NCBI RefSeq assembly: GCF_000744225.1
Contig: NZ_JQLN01000006.1
Location: forward strand, 682,001 to 746,000
DNA: 64,000 nucleotides
Origin: Kitasatospora mediocidica KCTC 9733
GTDB taxonomy: Bacteria > Actinomycetota > Actinomycetes > Streptomycetales > Streptomycetaceae
Direction of reading: 5' to 3'
Shown: piece by piece, positions 43,245-52,298 of the stretch
Layout of the letters: every line of letters starts with the position of its first letter
Position numbering within the stretch: the stretch's first letter is position 1
Translations under genes and position numbers: made by a program
The notes under the pieces: model-generated
Seen by the model: the letters and a program-made list of their open reading frames with translations, nothing else
What the model was told of the DNA's origin: nothing
Database searches by the model: none

Positions 43245-43354
43245 CGGCTCGCTCGGATCGGAGCGCTCGACCGGGGACGCCCTGGCCTCGCCCGCAGCAT
43301 CCGCCAAGGCACCAACCGGGCCACCACGCATTCCCACCCGAAGGGACCCGACCT

Positions 43355-45352
43355 GTGCATCTCCCCACGTTACGCAGACTCCGGACGGCCGCCGCCGCGG
43401 CCGTGCTCGGCGCCGCGGCCCTAGTCCCGATGGTCGGCGCGCAAGCCGCGCACGCCGCCACCACCCATCTGACCAACCCGTTCGTCGGCGCGACCGGCTA
43501 CCTGAACCCGGACTTCACCTCCGAGGTCAACGCCCAGGCCACGGCCGACGGCGGTGCGTTGGGCGCCACCGAGGCCAAGGTGGCGGGCAACTCCACCGCC
43601 GTCTGGATGGACCACATCGGCGCCATCGCCGGCGACGGCGGCCGCCTGGGGCTGAGCGCCCACCTGGACCACGCCCTGGCCCAGGCGGCGGCCGGCAACA
43701 CTCCGGTGGTCGTCCAGGTGGTCATCTACGACCTGCCCGGACGCGACTGCGCGGCGCTCGCCTCCAACGGCGAGGTCCCCGCCACCGCCGCCGGCCTGAC
43801 CACGTACGAGACCCAGTACGTCGACCCGATCGCCGCGATCCTCGCCGCCCCGAAGTACGCCTCGCTGCGGATCGCCGCGATCATCGAGCCGGACTCGTTG
43901 CCGAACGCGGTGACCAACCAGAGCAAGCCCGCCTGCGCCACCGCCACGCCGTTCTACGAGTCCGGCGTCGAGTACACGCTGAACAAGCTCCACCCGATCG
44001 GCAACGTCTACGACTACCTGGACATCGGCCACTCGGGCTGGCTCGGCTGGTCGAGCAACATGGGCCCGGCCGGGCAGGAGTTTGCCAAGATCGCCAAGGC
44101 CACGAACGCCGGCTTCGCCAGCGTGGACGGCTTCATCAGCGACACGGCCAACACCACCCCGCTGAACGAGCCGTTCCTCACCAACCCCGACCAGCAGGTC
44201 GGCGGCCAGCCGGTGAAGTCCGCCAACTTCTACCAGTGGAACCCGGACTTCGACGAGTACACCTACGACACCCAGATGTACTCGACCCTGGTCTCCGACG
44301 GCTTCCCGAGCACCATCGGCATGCTGGTCGACACCTCGCGCAACGGCTGGGGCGGCAGCTCCCGGCCCACCGCGCTGAACTCCGGCGCGACCAACGTCAA
44401 CGACTACGTCACCCAGAACAAGGTGGACCAGCGCCCGTTCCGCGGCGACTGGTGCAACATCAACGGCGCGGGCATCGGCGCGCGGCCGCAGGCTCAGCCG
44501 TACGGATCGACCAACCCGATCATCGCCTTCCTCTGGGTGAAGCCCCCGGGCGAGTCGGACGGCGACTACCCGACCGCCACCCACCCGCACGGCGACCCGC
44601 ACTGCGACCCGAACGGCACCCAGACCGACGGCACCAACACCTACCCGACCGACGCCATCCCCGGCTACGACGTCCCGGCCGGCCAGTGGTTCGGCGCGCA
44701 GTTCCAGCAGCTGGTGCAGAACGCCTACCCCTCGTTCGGCTCCACGACGGGCGGCGGCGACACCACCCCGCCCAGCAGCCCGACCGGACTGAGCGTCACC
44801 GGCACCACCGCGAGCAGCGTCTCGCTCTCCTGGACCGCCTCCACCGACAACGTCGGCGTCACCGGCTACGACGTCTACCGCAACGCCACCAAGGTCGCCA
44901 CCAGCACCACCACCGGCTACACCGACAGCGGGCTGACCGCCGCCACCGCCTACCAGTACACCGTGACCGCGCACGACGCCGCGGGCAACGTCTCCACCGC
45001 CTCGGCCGCCGTCACCGCCACCACCGCGGGCGGCGGCGGCACCGGCGGCAGCGGCTGCACCGCGAGCTACTCGGTGGCCAACGACTGGGGCTCGGGCTTC
45101 ACCGCCAACGTCACCGTGACCAACACCGGCAGCACGGCCACCAACTCCTGGAAGGTCGGCTGGACCTGGGGCGGCAACCAGCAGCTGACCAACAGCTGGA
45201 ACGCCACCGTCACCCAGACCGGCGGCTCGGTCAGCGCCGTCAACGCGGGCTACAACGGCGCGATCGCGGCCGGCGCCAACACCAGCTTCGGCTTCCAGGG
45301 CAGCTACTCGGGCGCCAACACCGCCCCGACGCTGACCTGCACCGCCGGCTGA
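43355..45352 (+). CDS. Secreted GH6 exocellobiohydrolase with Fn3 and CBM2
   Basis: A 665-aa cellulase: signal peptide (to about 34), GH6 catalytic domain (about 35-465) with IYDLPGRDC, IIEPDSLPN and WVKPPGESDGD as catalytic Asp regions, long extra loops as in non-reducing-end cellobiohydrolases (FRGDWCNINGAGIG), a fibronectin III module (about 470-555, SPTGLSVTGTTASSVSLSW), and a C-terminal CBM2. GTG at 43355 follows AAGGGA. Its CBM2 is not part of the repeat shared by GH48 and GH5. It has its own terminator before the GH5 gene. Confidence 0.94.
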   Translation: MHLPTLRRLRTAAAAAVLGAAALVPMVGAQAAHAATTHLTNPFVGATGYLNPDFTSEVNAQATADGGALGATEAKVAGNSTAVWMDHIGAIAGDGGRLGLSAHLDHALAQAAAGNTPVVVQVVIYDLPGRDCAALASNGEVPATAAGLTTYETQYVDPIAAILAAPKYASLRIAAIIEPDSLPNAVTNQSKPACATATPFYESGVEYTLNKLHPIGNVYDYLDIGHSGWLGWSSNMGPAGQEFAKIAKATNAGFASVDGFISDTANTTPLNEPFLTNPDQQVGGQPVKSANFYQWNPDFDEYTYDTQMYSTLVSDGFPSTIGMLVDTSRNGWGGSSRPTALNSGATNVNDYVTQNKVDQRPFRGDWCNINGAGIGARPQAQPYGSTNPIIAFLWVKPPGESDGDYPTATHPHGDPHCDPNGTQTDGTNTYPTDAIPGYDVPAGQWFGAQFQQLVQNAYPSFGSTTGGGDTTPPSSPTGLSVTGTTASSVSLSWTASTDNVGVTGYDVYRNATKVATSTTTGYTDSGLTAATAYQYTVTAHDAAGNVSTASAAVTATTAGGGGTGGSGCTASYSVANDWGSGFTANVTVTNTGSTATNSWKVGWTWGGNQQLTNSWNATVTQTGGSVSAVNAGYNGAIAAGANTSFGFQGSYSGANTAPTLTCTAG

Positions 45353-45368
45353 TCCACTCCCTCCCCAC

Positions 45369-45400
45369 GGGGCCGACCGGTCCACCCACCGGTCGGCCCC
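45369..45400. terminator. Hairpin between the GH6 and GH5 genes
   Basis: A perfect 13-bp stem (GGGGCCGACCGGT and complement) with a 6-base loop in the 67-base gap. GH5 must rely on read-through or a promoter inside the GH6 gene. Confidence 0.75.
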
Positions 45401-45419
45401 GCTCCCTAGGAGCGCACCC

Positions 45420-46943
45420 ATGGGACCACTCACCCCGCGTACCACGTTCGCCGCGGCCGCAATCAGCGCGCTCGCCCTGGCCGCCGCGGCCGGCGGCGTC
45501 CTCGGCACCCCCGCCGCCGCCGCGGGCACCGTCTCCTGCGGCGTCAGTTACAGCACCAACGACTGGGGCAGCGGGTTCACCGCCAACCTCACCATCAGCG
45601 ACACCGGCAGCACCCCGGTCAACGGCTGGACGCTGAGCTACGCCTACAGCGGCAACCAGACCCTCAGCAACGGCTGGAACGGCAACTGGACCCAGACCGG
45701 CACCACCGTCACCGTCACCAACCCCGGCTACGCCACCACCATCAACCCCGGCAGCACCTACACCACCAGCGCCAACTTCAGCTACAGCGGCACCAACACC
45801 ACCCCCACCACCTTCACCCTCAACGGCACCACCTGCGGTCCGCAGTCCGGCCCGACGCCCACCCCGAGCCCGACCCCGACGCCCACCCCGACGCCGACAC
45901 CCACTCCCACCGGCACGCCGTCGCCCGGTGGCCCCGCGCCCGCGCTGCACGTGGCCGGCAACCAGCTCCAGGACCCGAACGGACACACCGTCACCCTGCA
46001 CGGCGCCGACCGCTCCGGCGCCGAGTTCGCCTGCGTGCAGGGCAACGGCATCTTCGACGGACCGGTCGACCAGGCCTCGATCGACGCCATCAAGAACTGG
46101 CACATCACGGCCCTGCGGATCCCGCTGAACGAGGACTGCTGGCTCGGTCTCGCCAACGTCCAGCCGGCCTACGCCGGGGCCGCCTACATCGACGCGATCA
46201 AGTCGTACGTGGCGCTGCTGCACAGCAACGGCATCACCACCATTCTCGACCTGCACTGGACCGACGGCGCCTACACCGGCAACTCCTCGGCCTGCGCCTC
46301 GGCCACCGCCACCTGCCAGAAGCCGATGCCGGACGCCGCGAACGCCATCCCGTTCTGGCGCTCGGTGGCCGCCACCTTCAAGGGCGACGACGCCACGGTC
46401 TTCGACCTGTTCAACGAGCCCTACCCCTCCCGTGCCACCGGCAGCGAGACGAGCGGCTGGGCCTGCTGGCGCGACGGTGGGACCTGCAACGGCATCGGCT
46501 ACCAAGTGGCCGGCATGCAGGCGATGGTGGACGCGGTGCGCGGCACCGGCGCGGACAACGTGCTGATGCTCGGCGGAATGGAGTACTCCAACGACCTCAC
46601 GCAGTGGCTCGCCTACGAGCCGGTCGACCCGCTGCACCAGCTGGCCGCCTCCTGGCACTCGTACAACTTCAACACCTGCTCCTCGCCCAGCTGCTGGAAC
46701 TCCCAGATCGCCCCGGTCGCGGCCGCCGTGCCGCTGGTCGCGGGCGAACTCGGCGAGAGCGACTGCGCACACGGCTACCTGGACAGCCTGCTGCCCTGGC
46801 TGGACCAGCACGGGATCTCCTACCTGGCGTGGACCTGGAACACCTGGGACTGCTCCAGCGGCCCCTCGCTGATCTCCTCCTACGACGGCACCCCCACCGC
46901 GTTCGGGGCAGGCTATCGGGCACACCTGGCCACCCTCGGCTGA
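45420..46943 (+). CDS. Secreted GH5 endoglucanase with N-terminal CBM2
   Basis: A 507-aa cellulase: signal peptide, CBM2 (about 36-139), a Pro-Thr linker (PTPTPTPTP), then GH5 (about 175-507) with LHGADRSGAEFAC, LRIPLNEDCW, LDLHWTDG, VFDLFNEPYP (acid/base Glu), ASWHSYNF and VAGELGESDC (nucleophile Glu). It cuts internal cellulose bonds. ATG at 45420 has GGAG upstream. Its CBM2 and signal-peptide end are DNA-identical to those of the divergent GH48 gene, indicating very recent duplication or gene conversion. Confidence 0.94.
   Translation: MGPLTPRTTFAAAAISALALAAAAGGVLGTPAAAAGTVSCGVSYSTNDWGSGFTANLTISDTGSTPVNGWTLSYAYSGNQTLSNGWNGNWTQTGTTVTVTNPGYATTINPGSTYTTSANFSYSGTNTTPTTFTLNGTTCGPQSGPTPTPSPTPTPTPTPTPTPTGTPSPGGPAPALHVAGNQLQDPNGHTVTLHGADRSGAEFACVQGNGIFDGPVDQASIDAIKNWHITALRIPLNEDCWLGLANVQPAYAGAAYIDAIKSYVALLHSNGITTILDLHWTDGAYTGNSSACASATATCQKPMPDAANAIPFWRSVAATFKGDDATVFDLFNEPYPSRATGSETSGWACWRDGGTCNGIGYQVAGMQAMVDAVRGTGADNVLMLGGMEYSNDLTQWLAYEPVDPLHQLAASWHSYNFNTCSSPSCWNSQIAPVAAAVPLVAGELGESDCAHGYLDSLLPWLDQHGISYLAWTWNTWDCSSGPSLISSYDGTPTAFGAGYRAHLATLG
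45463..45836 (+). repeat. 374-bp perfect inverted repeat, copy 2 (GH5 CBM2)
   Basis: The inverse, base-identical partner of 42500-42873. The two copies enclose 2589 bases containing the GH48 start, the divergent promoters, the whole GH6 gene and the GH5 start. Confidence 0.95.
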
Positions 46944-46960
46944 CCCGTCCGCCCACCACA

Positions 46961-46990
46961 CTGCCGGGAGCCCGGGGGAGCTCCCGGCAG
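46961..46990. terminator. Hairpin terminator of the GH5 gene
   Basis: CTGCCGGGAGC pairs with GCTCCCGGCAG (11 bp) around an 8-base loop, 18 bases after the stop. Confidence 0.75.
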
Positions 46991-47149
46991 TCCGGCCTGC
47001 CCGGTCACGCCCACGCCGAGTCCCGATGCCCATCACCAACTGCCGGCGCACCCAACCGGGTTCAGGGATCTGCTCACGGCCACGGCCCGCTCCGCCTTGG
47101 CACTTCGCCAGGCGGCGCGGGCGCGGGCGGCTCCGGCCGGGGTCGCTGT

Positions 47150-47300
47150 CGCACGCTTACCAGCACGCGCAGCGCGGCTGGAAGGCCAACCCGCAAGCCG
47201 TCGTCCACCGGGGAGGCGATGCTCCGCAGAACTTCACCACGCTCTACAACGACGTCCACGCCGCCTACCAGAACGCCCTGCGCTGGCGGATCAGTGGCGA
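47150..47300 (+). pseudogene. Alginate-lyase-like polysaccharide lyase fragment
   Basis: One frame reads AYQHAQRGWKANPQAVVHRG then NFTTLYNDVHAAYQNALRW and RISGDQ, resembling the helical barrel of secreted alginate-lyase-superfamily proteins (HxxYQNALRWxxTGD). No start, signal peptide or remainder is present. Confidence 0.55.
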
Positions 47301-47415
47301 TCAGAAGCCGTTGTCTTTCCGAGAGCGACGCGTACGTTTCCGCTGTTCAGGCATAGTGCCGGTGCCTCGGTAGCAGAGACGGGGTGTCGTGTCGTCTCTT
47401 GGGTGGAGGTGCCGG

Positions 47416-47640
47416 ATGCCGTCGGTGATGGGGTTGCTGGAGGAGCGCGAGCGTGCTGCTCGGCAACGGGTGGAGGTCCTGCAGGCCGAGCTGCAGGAGG
47501 AGGAAGCCGCGTGGGAGCGGTTCGTGATCGCCCGTCAGACGGTGGCCGAAGTCCTGGCGGAACGCCATGCAGGCGAGGAGGCGCCGCCGGCCGGGGTGGC
47601 CAGTGAACGGCCTGCGCGGGCCGCCGGGGGCTCAGTGTGG
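47416..47640 (+). pseudogene. Coiled-coil protein interrupted by an IS5-type remnant (copy A)
   Basis: MPSVMGLLEERERAARQRVE, then QAELQEEEAAWERFVIARQT and VAEVLAERH form a charged helix typical of small Streptomyces proteins found beside IS elements. The frame loses this character near 47600, where IS5-type sequence in the opposite direction begins. Function unknown. Confidence 0.5.
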
Positions 47641-48138
47641 TCGCCGGGCGAGTTGGCGGCTCATGACCATGCTCATCGACCACCGGATCATCGCCTCGGA
47701 GGTGTCGGTGCGGGTCGTAGTCGCGGGCCAGGCGGCGTGAGTGCATCAGCCACAGCCGCTCCAGCAGCGTCCGGCCTGCCTCGCGGTCGGTGACGCAGGC
47801 TGCGGTGACCATCACGGCCAGCAGCATCCCGAGGGTGTCCACCAGGATGTGCCGCTTGCGTCATCACGGCCCGCCGCCTGGCGGACCTCGTCGCGCAGCC
47901 GGTCGTGGAACTGGGTCACCAGGCGGGTGCCGCGCCGGCGTCGGAAGAAGGCGTACACGCGGTCCCACGCGGGGAAGTCCGCGGGCACCGCCCTCCAGGC
48001 GATGCCGCCAGCGACCAGGTAGGGGGCCGCGTCGACCAGCTGCCGGTGGCAGTAGCCCTCCGGCCGCCCGCCCCGGCCCTCCAGCCACCCCGGCACGGGT
48101 ATCGCGTCGCGCACGACGGCCCATTCCGCGTCGGTCAT
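47640..48138 (-). pseudogene. IS5-family transposase with frameshift and deletion
   Basis: Minus strand: TDAEWAVVRDAIPVPGWLEG and YCHRQLVDAAPYLVAGGIAW (DUF4096-type N-terminus), AFFRRRRGTRLVTQFHDRLR, then a shift to DTLGMLLAVMVTAACVTDRE and LLERLWLMHSRRLARDY, and in another frame MIRWSMSMVMSRQLARRP, the usual C-terminus. The central catalytic part is lost. Confidence 0.82.
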
Positions 48139-48260
48139 GTCCGATAGGTGCCTCGGACGCCTGTGCGGCCGATGCCCGGCATTCCCGAACCGGTGAGCGA
48201 GGCAGTCACACGACAGGGGTGCGGAGTTGGACGGCAATGGCACGGAGACGGAAGCCTGCG
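48011..48260 (+). repeat. 250-bp direct repeat, copy 1
   Basis: Nearly identical (four differing bases seen) and in the same orientation as 51570-51819. It covers the 5' end of the IS5-type transposase gene and its upstream flank. The pair encloses the PD40/IPT gene. Confidence 0.9.
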
Positions 48261-48439
48261 GCATCAGGGGCCTCCTGTTGCTCGGCTGGATTCGACACCC
48301 ACGAGCTGTGCGGGAAGCCCCACTTCCAAGCCCTGCCGACCAGAAGATCACCCGACTGAGTCGGCAGACTCGAACTCACGATCACCAAGATCGATGGAGC
48401 AAGGGCTAGCTACTCCAACTTCCTGGCTTGCAACCGTGA

Positions 48440-48645
48440 AAGTGATCTTGAGATGCCGAGGAGTGTCCGGGAGTGGCTGCCGCCCGGGCACTTGCTCCTG
48501 GAGAGTGCTCGAGGGGTTCGAGGAGCTCGATCTCTCAGCCTTCGAGGACGGCTACCGTGCCGACGGTCAGAGCGGCGCCGGCTGGCCGCCCGCGGTCCTG
48601 GTCGCACTGCCCTTCTCCTGCTACAGCAAGGGTGTGCTGACCTCG
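48440..48645 (+). pseudogene. IS1182-type transposase, N-terminal fragment
   Basis: PRSVREWLPPGHL in one frame continues after a shift as WRVLEGFEELDLSAFEDGYR and WPPAVLVALPFSCYSKGVLT, the start of IS1182-group transposases. The frameshift lies near 48490 and nothing follows. Confidence 0.65.
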
Positions 48646-48701
48646 CGCCCCGCCGCGGGCGGCGGCGGGGCGGTTGTTCGGGTCGTATGCGGCGTAGGTG
48701 G

Positions 48702-50933
48702 TTAGCCGATCTGGATGGCACCGGTGCCGATGGGCAGTGCGGGCAGGCTCACCCCTCCCACCGTGAGCTGGAGTCCGGTGGTGCCGGTGCTGGTGAGGAC
48801 CTCGGTGGCCGGGAGGGTGACCGGCAGGAGGCCGGCTACGGTGACGGTGGAAGTTCCGGTGACGGTGGCGGAGGTGGCGCCGGTGCCCAGGGTGGCGCCG
48901 GTGAGGTGCAGGTCGAGGTCGATGTCGACGCCGAGCAGGCCCAGCAGCCGGCAGGTGGTGTCGCCGTAGGCGGTGCCGTCGGTGTAGGCCAGGGCGGCGG
49001 TGGCGCAGCGTCCGCCGGTCAGGGTGACGCCCAGCAGGGAAGCGGAGAACCCGCCGTCCATGGCGGCGCTGATCGGTGTGGCGTCGACCGGTGTGGTGGC
49101 CGGGCTGGCGAATCGCGTGGCGGAGTTGCCGTTGCCTCCGGTCTCCGGGGAGATCTCGACCCGGCCGTCTTCGAGTCGGCCGCCGACGGTGGTGGTGTTG
49201 TAGGTCAGGGTGACGGTGTCCAGGTGGGGCTTGCCGTCGCCGTGGTCGCCGTTGTCCACGATGGTGAGGGTGAACGGGCAGGTGCTGGTGGTTCCGCTGA
49301 TGGTGCACTGCGCGGTGCCCGCGGCGTAGGCGGTGTTCGCCGTGGTGAGGTAAAACGCCGTGATGACCGCTTGTTTGATCTTGATGTTGGCGTCGTGGTT
49401 GTTATAGGTCAGGTTGCCCTTGACCGGTCCGCCCGGGGTGGTGCGGCGGGCGGTGAAGGAGATGTTCGCATCGTGGCCGCCGACGTCGATCCGGCCGTCG
49501 GCGGTGGCTTTGGCGACGGTGTTGACGAAGGAGTACTCGTCCGCCGACGAAGTGGCGCTGGTGCCGGCGGGGGTGGTTATGGTGACGTCCACCGGGCCCA
49601 GGGTGCTGGTGGCCGGGGTGGTGGCGGTGATCTGGGTGTCGCTGGTGACGGTGAACGACGTGGCCGCGGCGGTGCCGAAGTGCACGGCGGTGGCGCCGAG
49701 GAAGTCGGTGCCGGTGATCGTGACGGTGGTGCCGCCGGTGGCGTCGCCGGAGGCCGGGCTGATCCCAGTGATCACAGGTGCGGGTTCGTCGTAGGTGTAG
49801 TGGTCGGCCGTGCTGGTGGCGCTGGTCCCGCCGGCGGTGGTGGCCGTCACGTCCACGGTGGCGTCGGTGCGGGCCGGGGCGGTGGCGGTGCAGGACGTGG
49901 CGGTGCAGGACACCGCGGCGGCCGGGGTCGTGCCGAAGGCGACGGTGGCCCCGGTCAGGCCGGTGCCGGTGATCGTCACCACGGTGCCGCCGGCCTCAGG
50001 GCCGTGCACCGGGCTTAAGCCGGTCACTGTCGGGGCCGGTGCGGCGGGGACGGGGGCCCAGTCGGTGGGGAAGGCGCTGGTGGTGCCGACCGGTGTCTCG
50101 CCGGTGCCGTCGGGGTTGACGGTGGCCAGCGGGCCTCCGGCGTAGAAGGCGATCTTCGTGCCGTCCGGGGACCACAGCGAGCCTTCGTTGTCGGTGCTGT
50201 TGGCCAGGATCGTGGTCTGTCCGGTGCCGTCGGCGTGGATGGTGTAGAGCTGGCCGAGGCCGCCGTTGCCGTCGCTGGCGGAGTAGGCGAGTTTGCTGCC
50301 GTCCGGGGACCAGCTGGCCGAACCGACGAACTGGCCGGCCGGAGCTGCGGTCAGCAGGGTCTGTCCGGTGCCGTCGGGGTGGATGGTGGAGATGCCGTTG
50401 CCGTCGGTGTAGGCGATCTTGGTGCCGTCCGGGGACCAGTCCACCGAGAACGGGGAGGACACGCCCAGGGATACCGGGTTGGTGCCGTCGGCGTTGATGA
50501 CCGTCAGCGTGCCGCCGGGGGCGTAGACCAGCTTGCTGCCGTCCGGCGACCAGCCCAGCAGCCCGCTGTAGGCGCTGCTGCCGGTGGTGATCTGGGTCAG
50601 CCCACTGCCGTCGGGGTTGACCGTCCAGACCTGGTCGGAGGTGGTGTAGCGCTGGAAGGCGATCTTGGTGCCGGCCGGGTTGGCGTACCCGCCGGACTGG
50701 GCGTCGCCGGTGGTGGTGAGCTGGGTGTTGCCGGTGCCGTCGGGGTTGACCGAGAACACGTTGCCCGACTGCTGGTAGTAGATCTTTCCGTTGCCGCCAG
50801 GGAACGCCGCCTGCGCGGCCGTGGGCACCAGCAGGCCCGCCACCACCGCGCCGGACGCGGCCAGGGTGATCATGAGGCCGCGGCCGCGGCGCCTCCTGCC
50901 GGTCATCGGAGGGCTGGTCGAGGACATCATCAT
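48702..50933 (-). CDS. Secreted PD40 beta-propeller/IPT-domain protein
   Basis: A 743-aa exported protein: positively charged start (TGRRRRGRGL), hydrophobic signal segment ending TAAQA. Residues about 45-330 hold six to seven TolB-like PD40 blades with repeated WSPDGTKIAY/WSPDGSKLVY and NPDGTG motifs. Two IPT/TIG domains follow (VTGLSPVHGPEAGGTVVTIT and ITGISPASGDATGGTTVTIT), then a beta-rich C-terminal part without known relatives containing two choice-of-anchor-like stretches. The role is unknown; such proteins usually bind surface ligands. ATG at 50933 has AGGAG upstream. It is the only intact gene in 5 kb of debris. Confidence 0.8.
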   Translation of the reverse strand: MMMSSTSPPMTGRRRRGRGLMITLAASGAVVAGLLVPTAAQAAFPGGNGKIYYQQSGNVFSVNPDGTGNTQLTTTGDAQSGGYANPAGTKIAFQRYTTSDQVWTVNPDGSGLTQITTGSSAYSGLLGWSPDGSKLVYAPGGTLTVINADGTNPVSLGVSSPFSVDWSPDGTKIAYTDGNGISTIHPDGTGQTLLTAAPAGQFVGSASWSPDGSKLAYSASDGNGGLGQLYTIHADGTGQTTILANSTDNEGSLWSPDGTKIAFYAGGPLATVNPDGTGETPVGTTSAFPTDWAPVPAAPAPTVTGLSPVHGPEAGGTVVTITGTGLTGATVAFGTTPAAAVSCTATSCTATAPARTDATVDVTATTAGGTSATSTADHYTYDEPAPVITGISPASGDATGGTTVTITGTDFLGATAVHFGTAAATSFTVTSDTQITATTPATSTLGPVDVTITTPAGTSATSSADEYSFVNTVAKATADGRIDVGGHDANISFTARRTTPGGPVKGNLTYNNHDANIKIKQAVITAFYLTTANTAYAAGTAQCTISGTTSTCPFTLTIVDNGDHGDGKPHLDTVTLTYNTTTVGGRLEDGRVEISPETGGNGNSATRFASPATTPVDATPISAAMDGGFSASLLGVTLTGGRCATAALAYTDGTAYGDTTCRLLGLLGVDIDLDLHLTGATLGTGATSATVTGTSTVTVAGLLPVTLPATEVLTSTGTTGLQLTVGGVSLPALPIGTGAIQIG

Positions 50934-51569
50934 GGTGGGCTCCTGTTCGTGGCCGCACACCCCGGCCGAGCCCGGCGGGCTCTGACGTCCGCGGCAGTGC
51001 GTCGCATTCCGGACATCAGGCGGCCGCCGTGAACGCGGCCATACGGAGCTGGAAGCGGGGTCCAGGCGCAAGTGAGCCCCAGTGGCACGCAACCCGCCTC
51101 CCGCTCCCGTTCAGTACAAGAACCCTGAAATGTCCATCACTATCAGTAGCCGATATCCGACGCGGTGTCAGCCACTTCTTCGGCCAACCCTCCGCCACGC
51201 CCGAACCGCGGACGACACCCGCTTCTCACCTGGCACCGACCGATCACGAACGGGCGCACCTTTCACCGAACACTGGCAGGGCGAGCGCGAGATAGGCCTC
51301 GCAAGAGCGCGGAAAACCTGGAACAAGCCACGGCCCGCCGGTCGTTGGCCCCGGCCTACCCCGGGCCGGAGGCAGCTCGATCAGGGGGTGGGCCCGGTTG
51401 AAACCGCCCCGCATTGGCCCCGCTCGGACTCTCGAACCGGTAGTCAAGAGGCGCCGATGCACAAGCCCGCCCCGGAGAAGATCACCGACCGGGAGCAGGT
51501 CGCACGAACACAGACCGAGGACGTGCGCGCGCAGATCGACCGGCTCAGCGAGCCCGAAGATACCCGCCC
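50934..51569. other. Intergenic debris with coiled-coil gene remnant (copy B)
   Basis: From 51457 a frame reads MHKPAPEKITDREQVARTQT then EDVRAQIDRLSEPED, a charged helix like copy A at 47416. It is again cut off where the IS5-type repeat starts (51570). The remaining 500 bases show nothing recognisable. Confidence 0.45.
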
Positions 51570-51819
51570 GCGACCAGGTAGGGGGCCGCGTCGACCAGCT
51601 GCCGGTGGCAGTAGCCCTCCGGCCGCCCGCCCCGGCCCTCCAGCCACCCCGGCACGGGCATCGCGTCGCGCACGACGGCCCATTCCGCGTCGGTCATGTC
51701 CGAGAGGTGCCTCGGACGCCTGTGCGGCCGATGCCCGGCGCTCCCGAACCGGTGAGCGAGGCAGTCACACGACAGGGGTGCGGAGTTGGACGGCAATGGC
51801 ACGGAGACGGAAGCCTGCG
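51570..51819 (+). repeat. 250-bp direct repeat, copy 2 (IS5-type 5' fragment)
   Basis: Second copy of 48011-48260. On the minus strand it encodes TDAEWAVVRDAMPVPGWLEG and YCHRQLVDAAPYLVAGG, then ends; no other part of the IS is present here. Confidence 0.9.
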
Positions 51820-52071
51820 CCGATGGCGCCGCCCGTTCCGGCGGCACCGTCCGCGTGGGCGGGGCAGCCCGCGCCGGCGGGCGCCGCGGGCTCGTCCGGG
51901 TCGGCTTCGGCTGCGCCTTCGCCGGGCCCGACCGGGGGGTCGGCCCACGACCTCGCCTTCACCGGCTCCAACGACCTGCTGCCGCTGACCGGCGTGGGTC
52001 TGCTGGCCATCGGCGGCGGTGTGCCGGCCCTGCGCACCCGCGCCCAGCGCAAGGGCGCCCATCGGGGGTGA
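51820..52071 (+). pseudogene. Cell-wall-anchored protein, C-terminal sorting-signal fragment
   Basis: An Ala/Pro/Ser-rich stretch leads to DLAFTGSNDLLPLTGVGLLA and a basic tail (RTRAQRKGAHRG). LAFTG fits the LAxTG motif of class E sortases in Streptomyces, followed by a membrane segment. The N-terminal body was lost at the repeat boundary. Confidence 0.65.
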
Positions 52072-52261
52072 CCCCGATGCCGAGTCCGTGGAGCTGGAGC
52101 GGGTTGCCGTTCTGGTCGTTCCAGCTCGCCCCGGGCGTGAACTGGCTGGGGGTCGCCGCCTGCGCGGTGGTGGCCGACAGGCCGGCAAGGGCGACCGTCG
52201 CCGCCAGGGCCAGCGCCCGGAGAGACCTGAGTAAGCGGGTGGTTCGGGTGGTGTTCGCCAT
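52072..52261 (-). pseudogene. Secreted GH43-like enzyme, N-terminal fragment
   Basis: An ATG at 52261 opens a complete signal peptide (RSLRALALAATVALAGLSAT, then TAQA) followed by TPSQFTPGASWNDQNGNPLQ and LHGLGI, the usual start of secreted GH43-type galactanases/arabinosidases. The match stops near 52070, where the sorting-signal fragment from the other strand begins. The catalytic domain is gone. Confidence 0.6.
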
Positions 52262-52298
52262 GGCAGGTGCGTCCCGATCTGGGTGGGTGGGGGTGGGT

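Noticed and set aside
43421..47051. Long minus-strand frames across the GH6 and GH5 genes
   Set aside because: Both are shadows of the plus-strand cellulases, which have signal peptides, catalytic motifs and ribosome sites.
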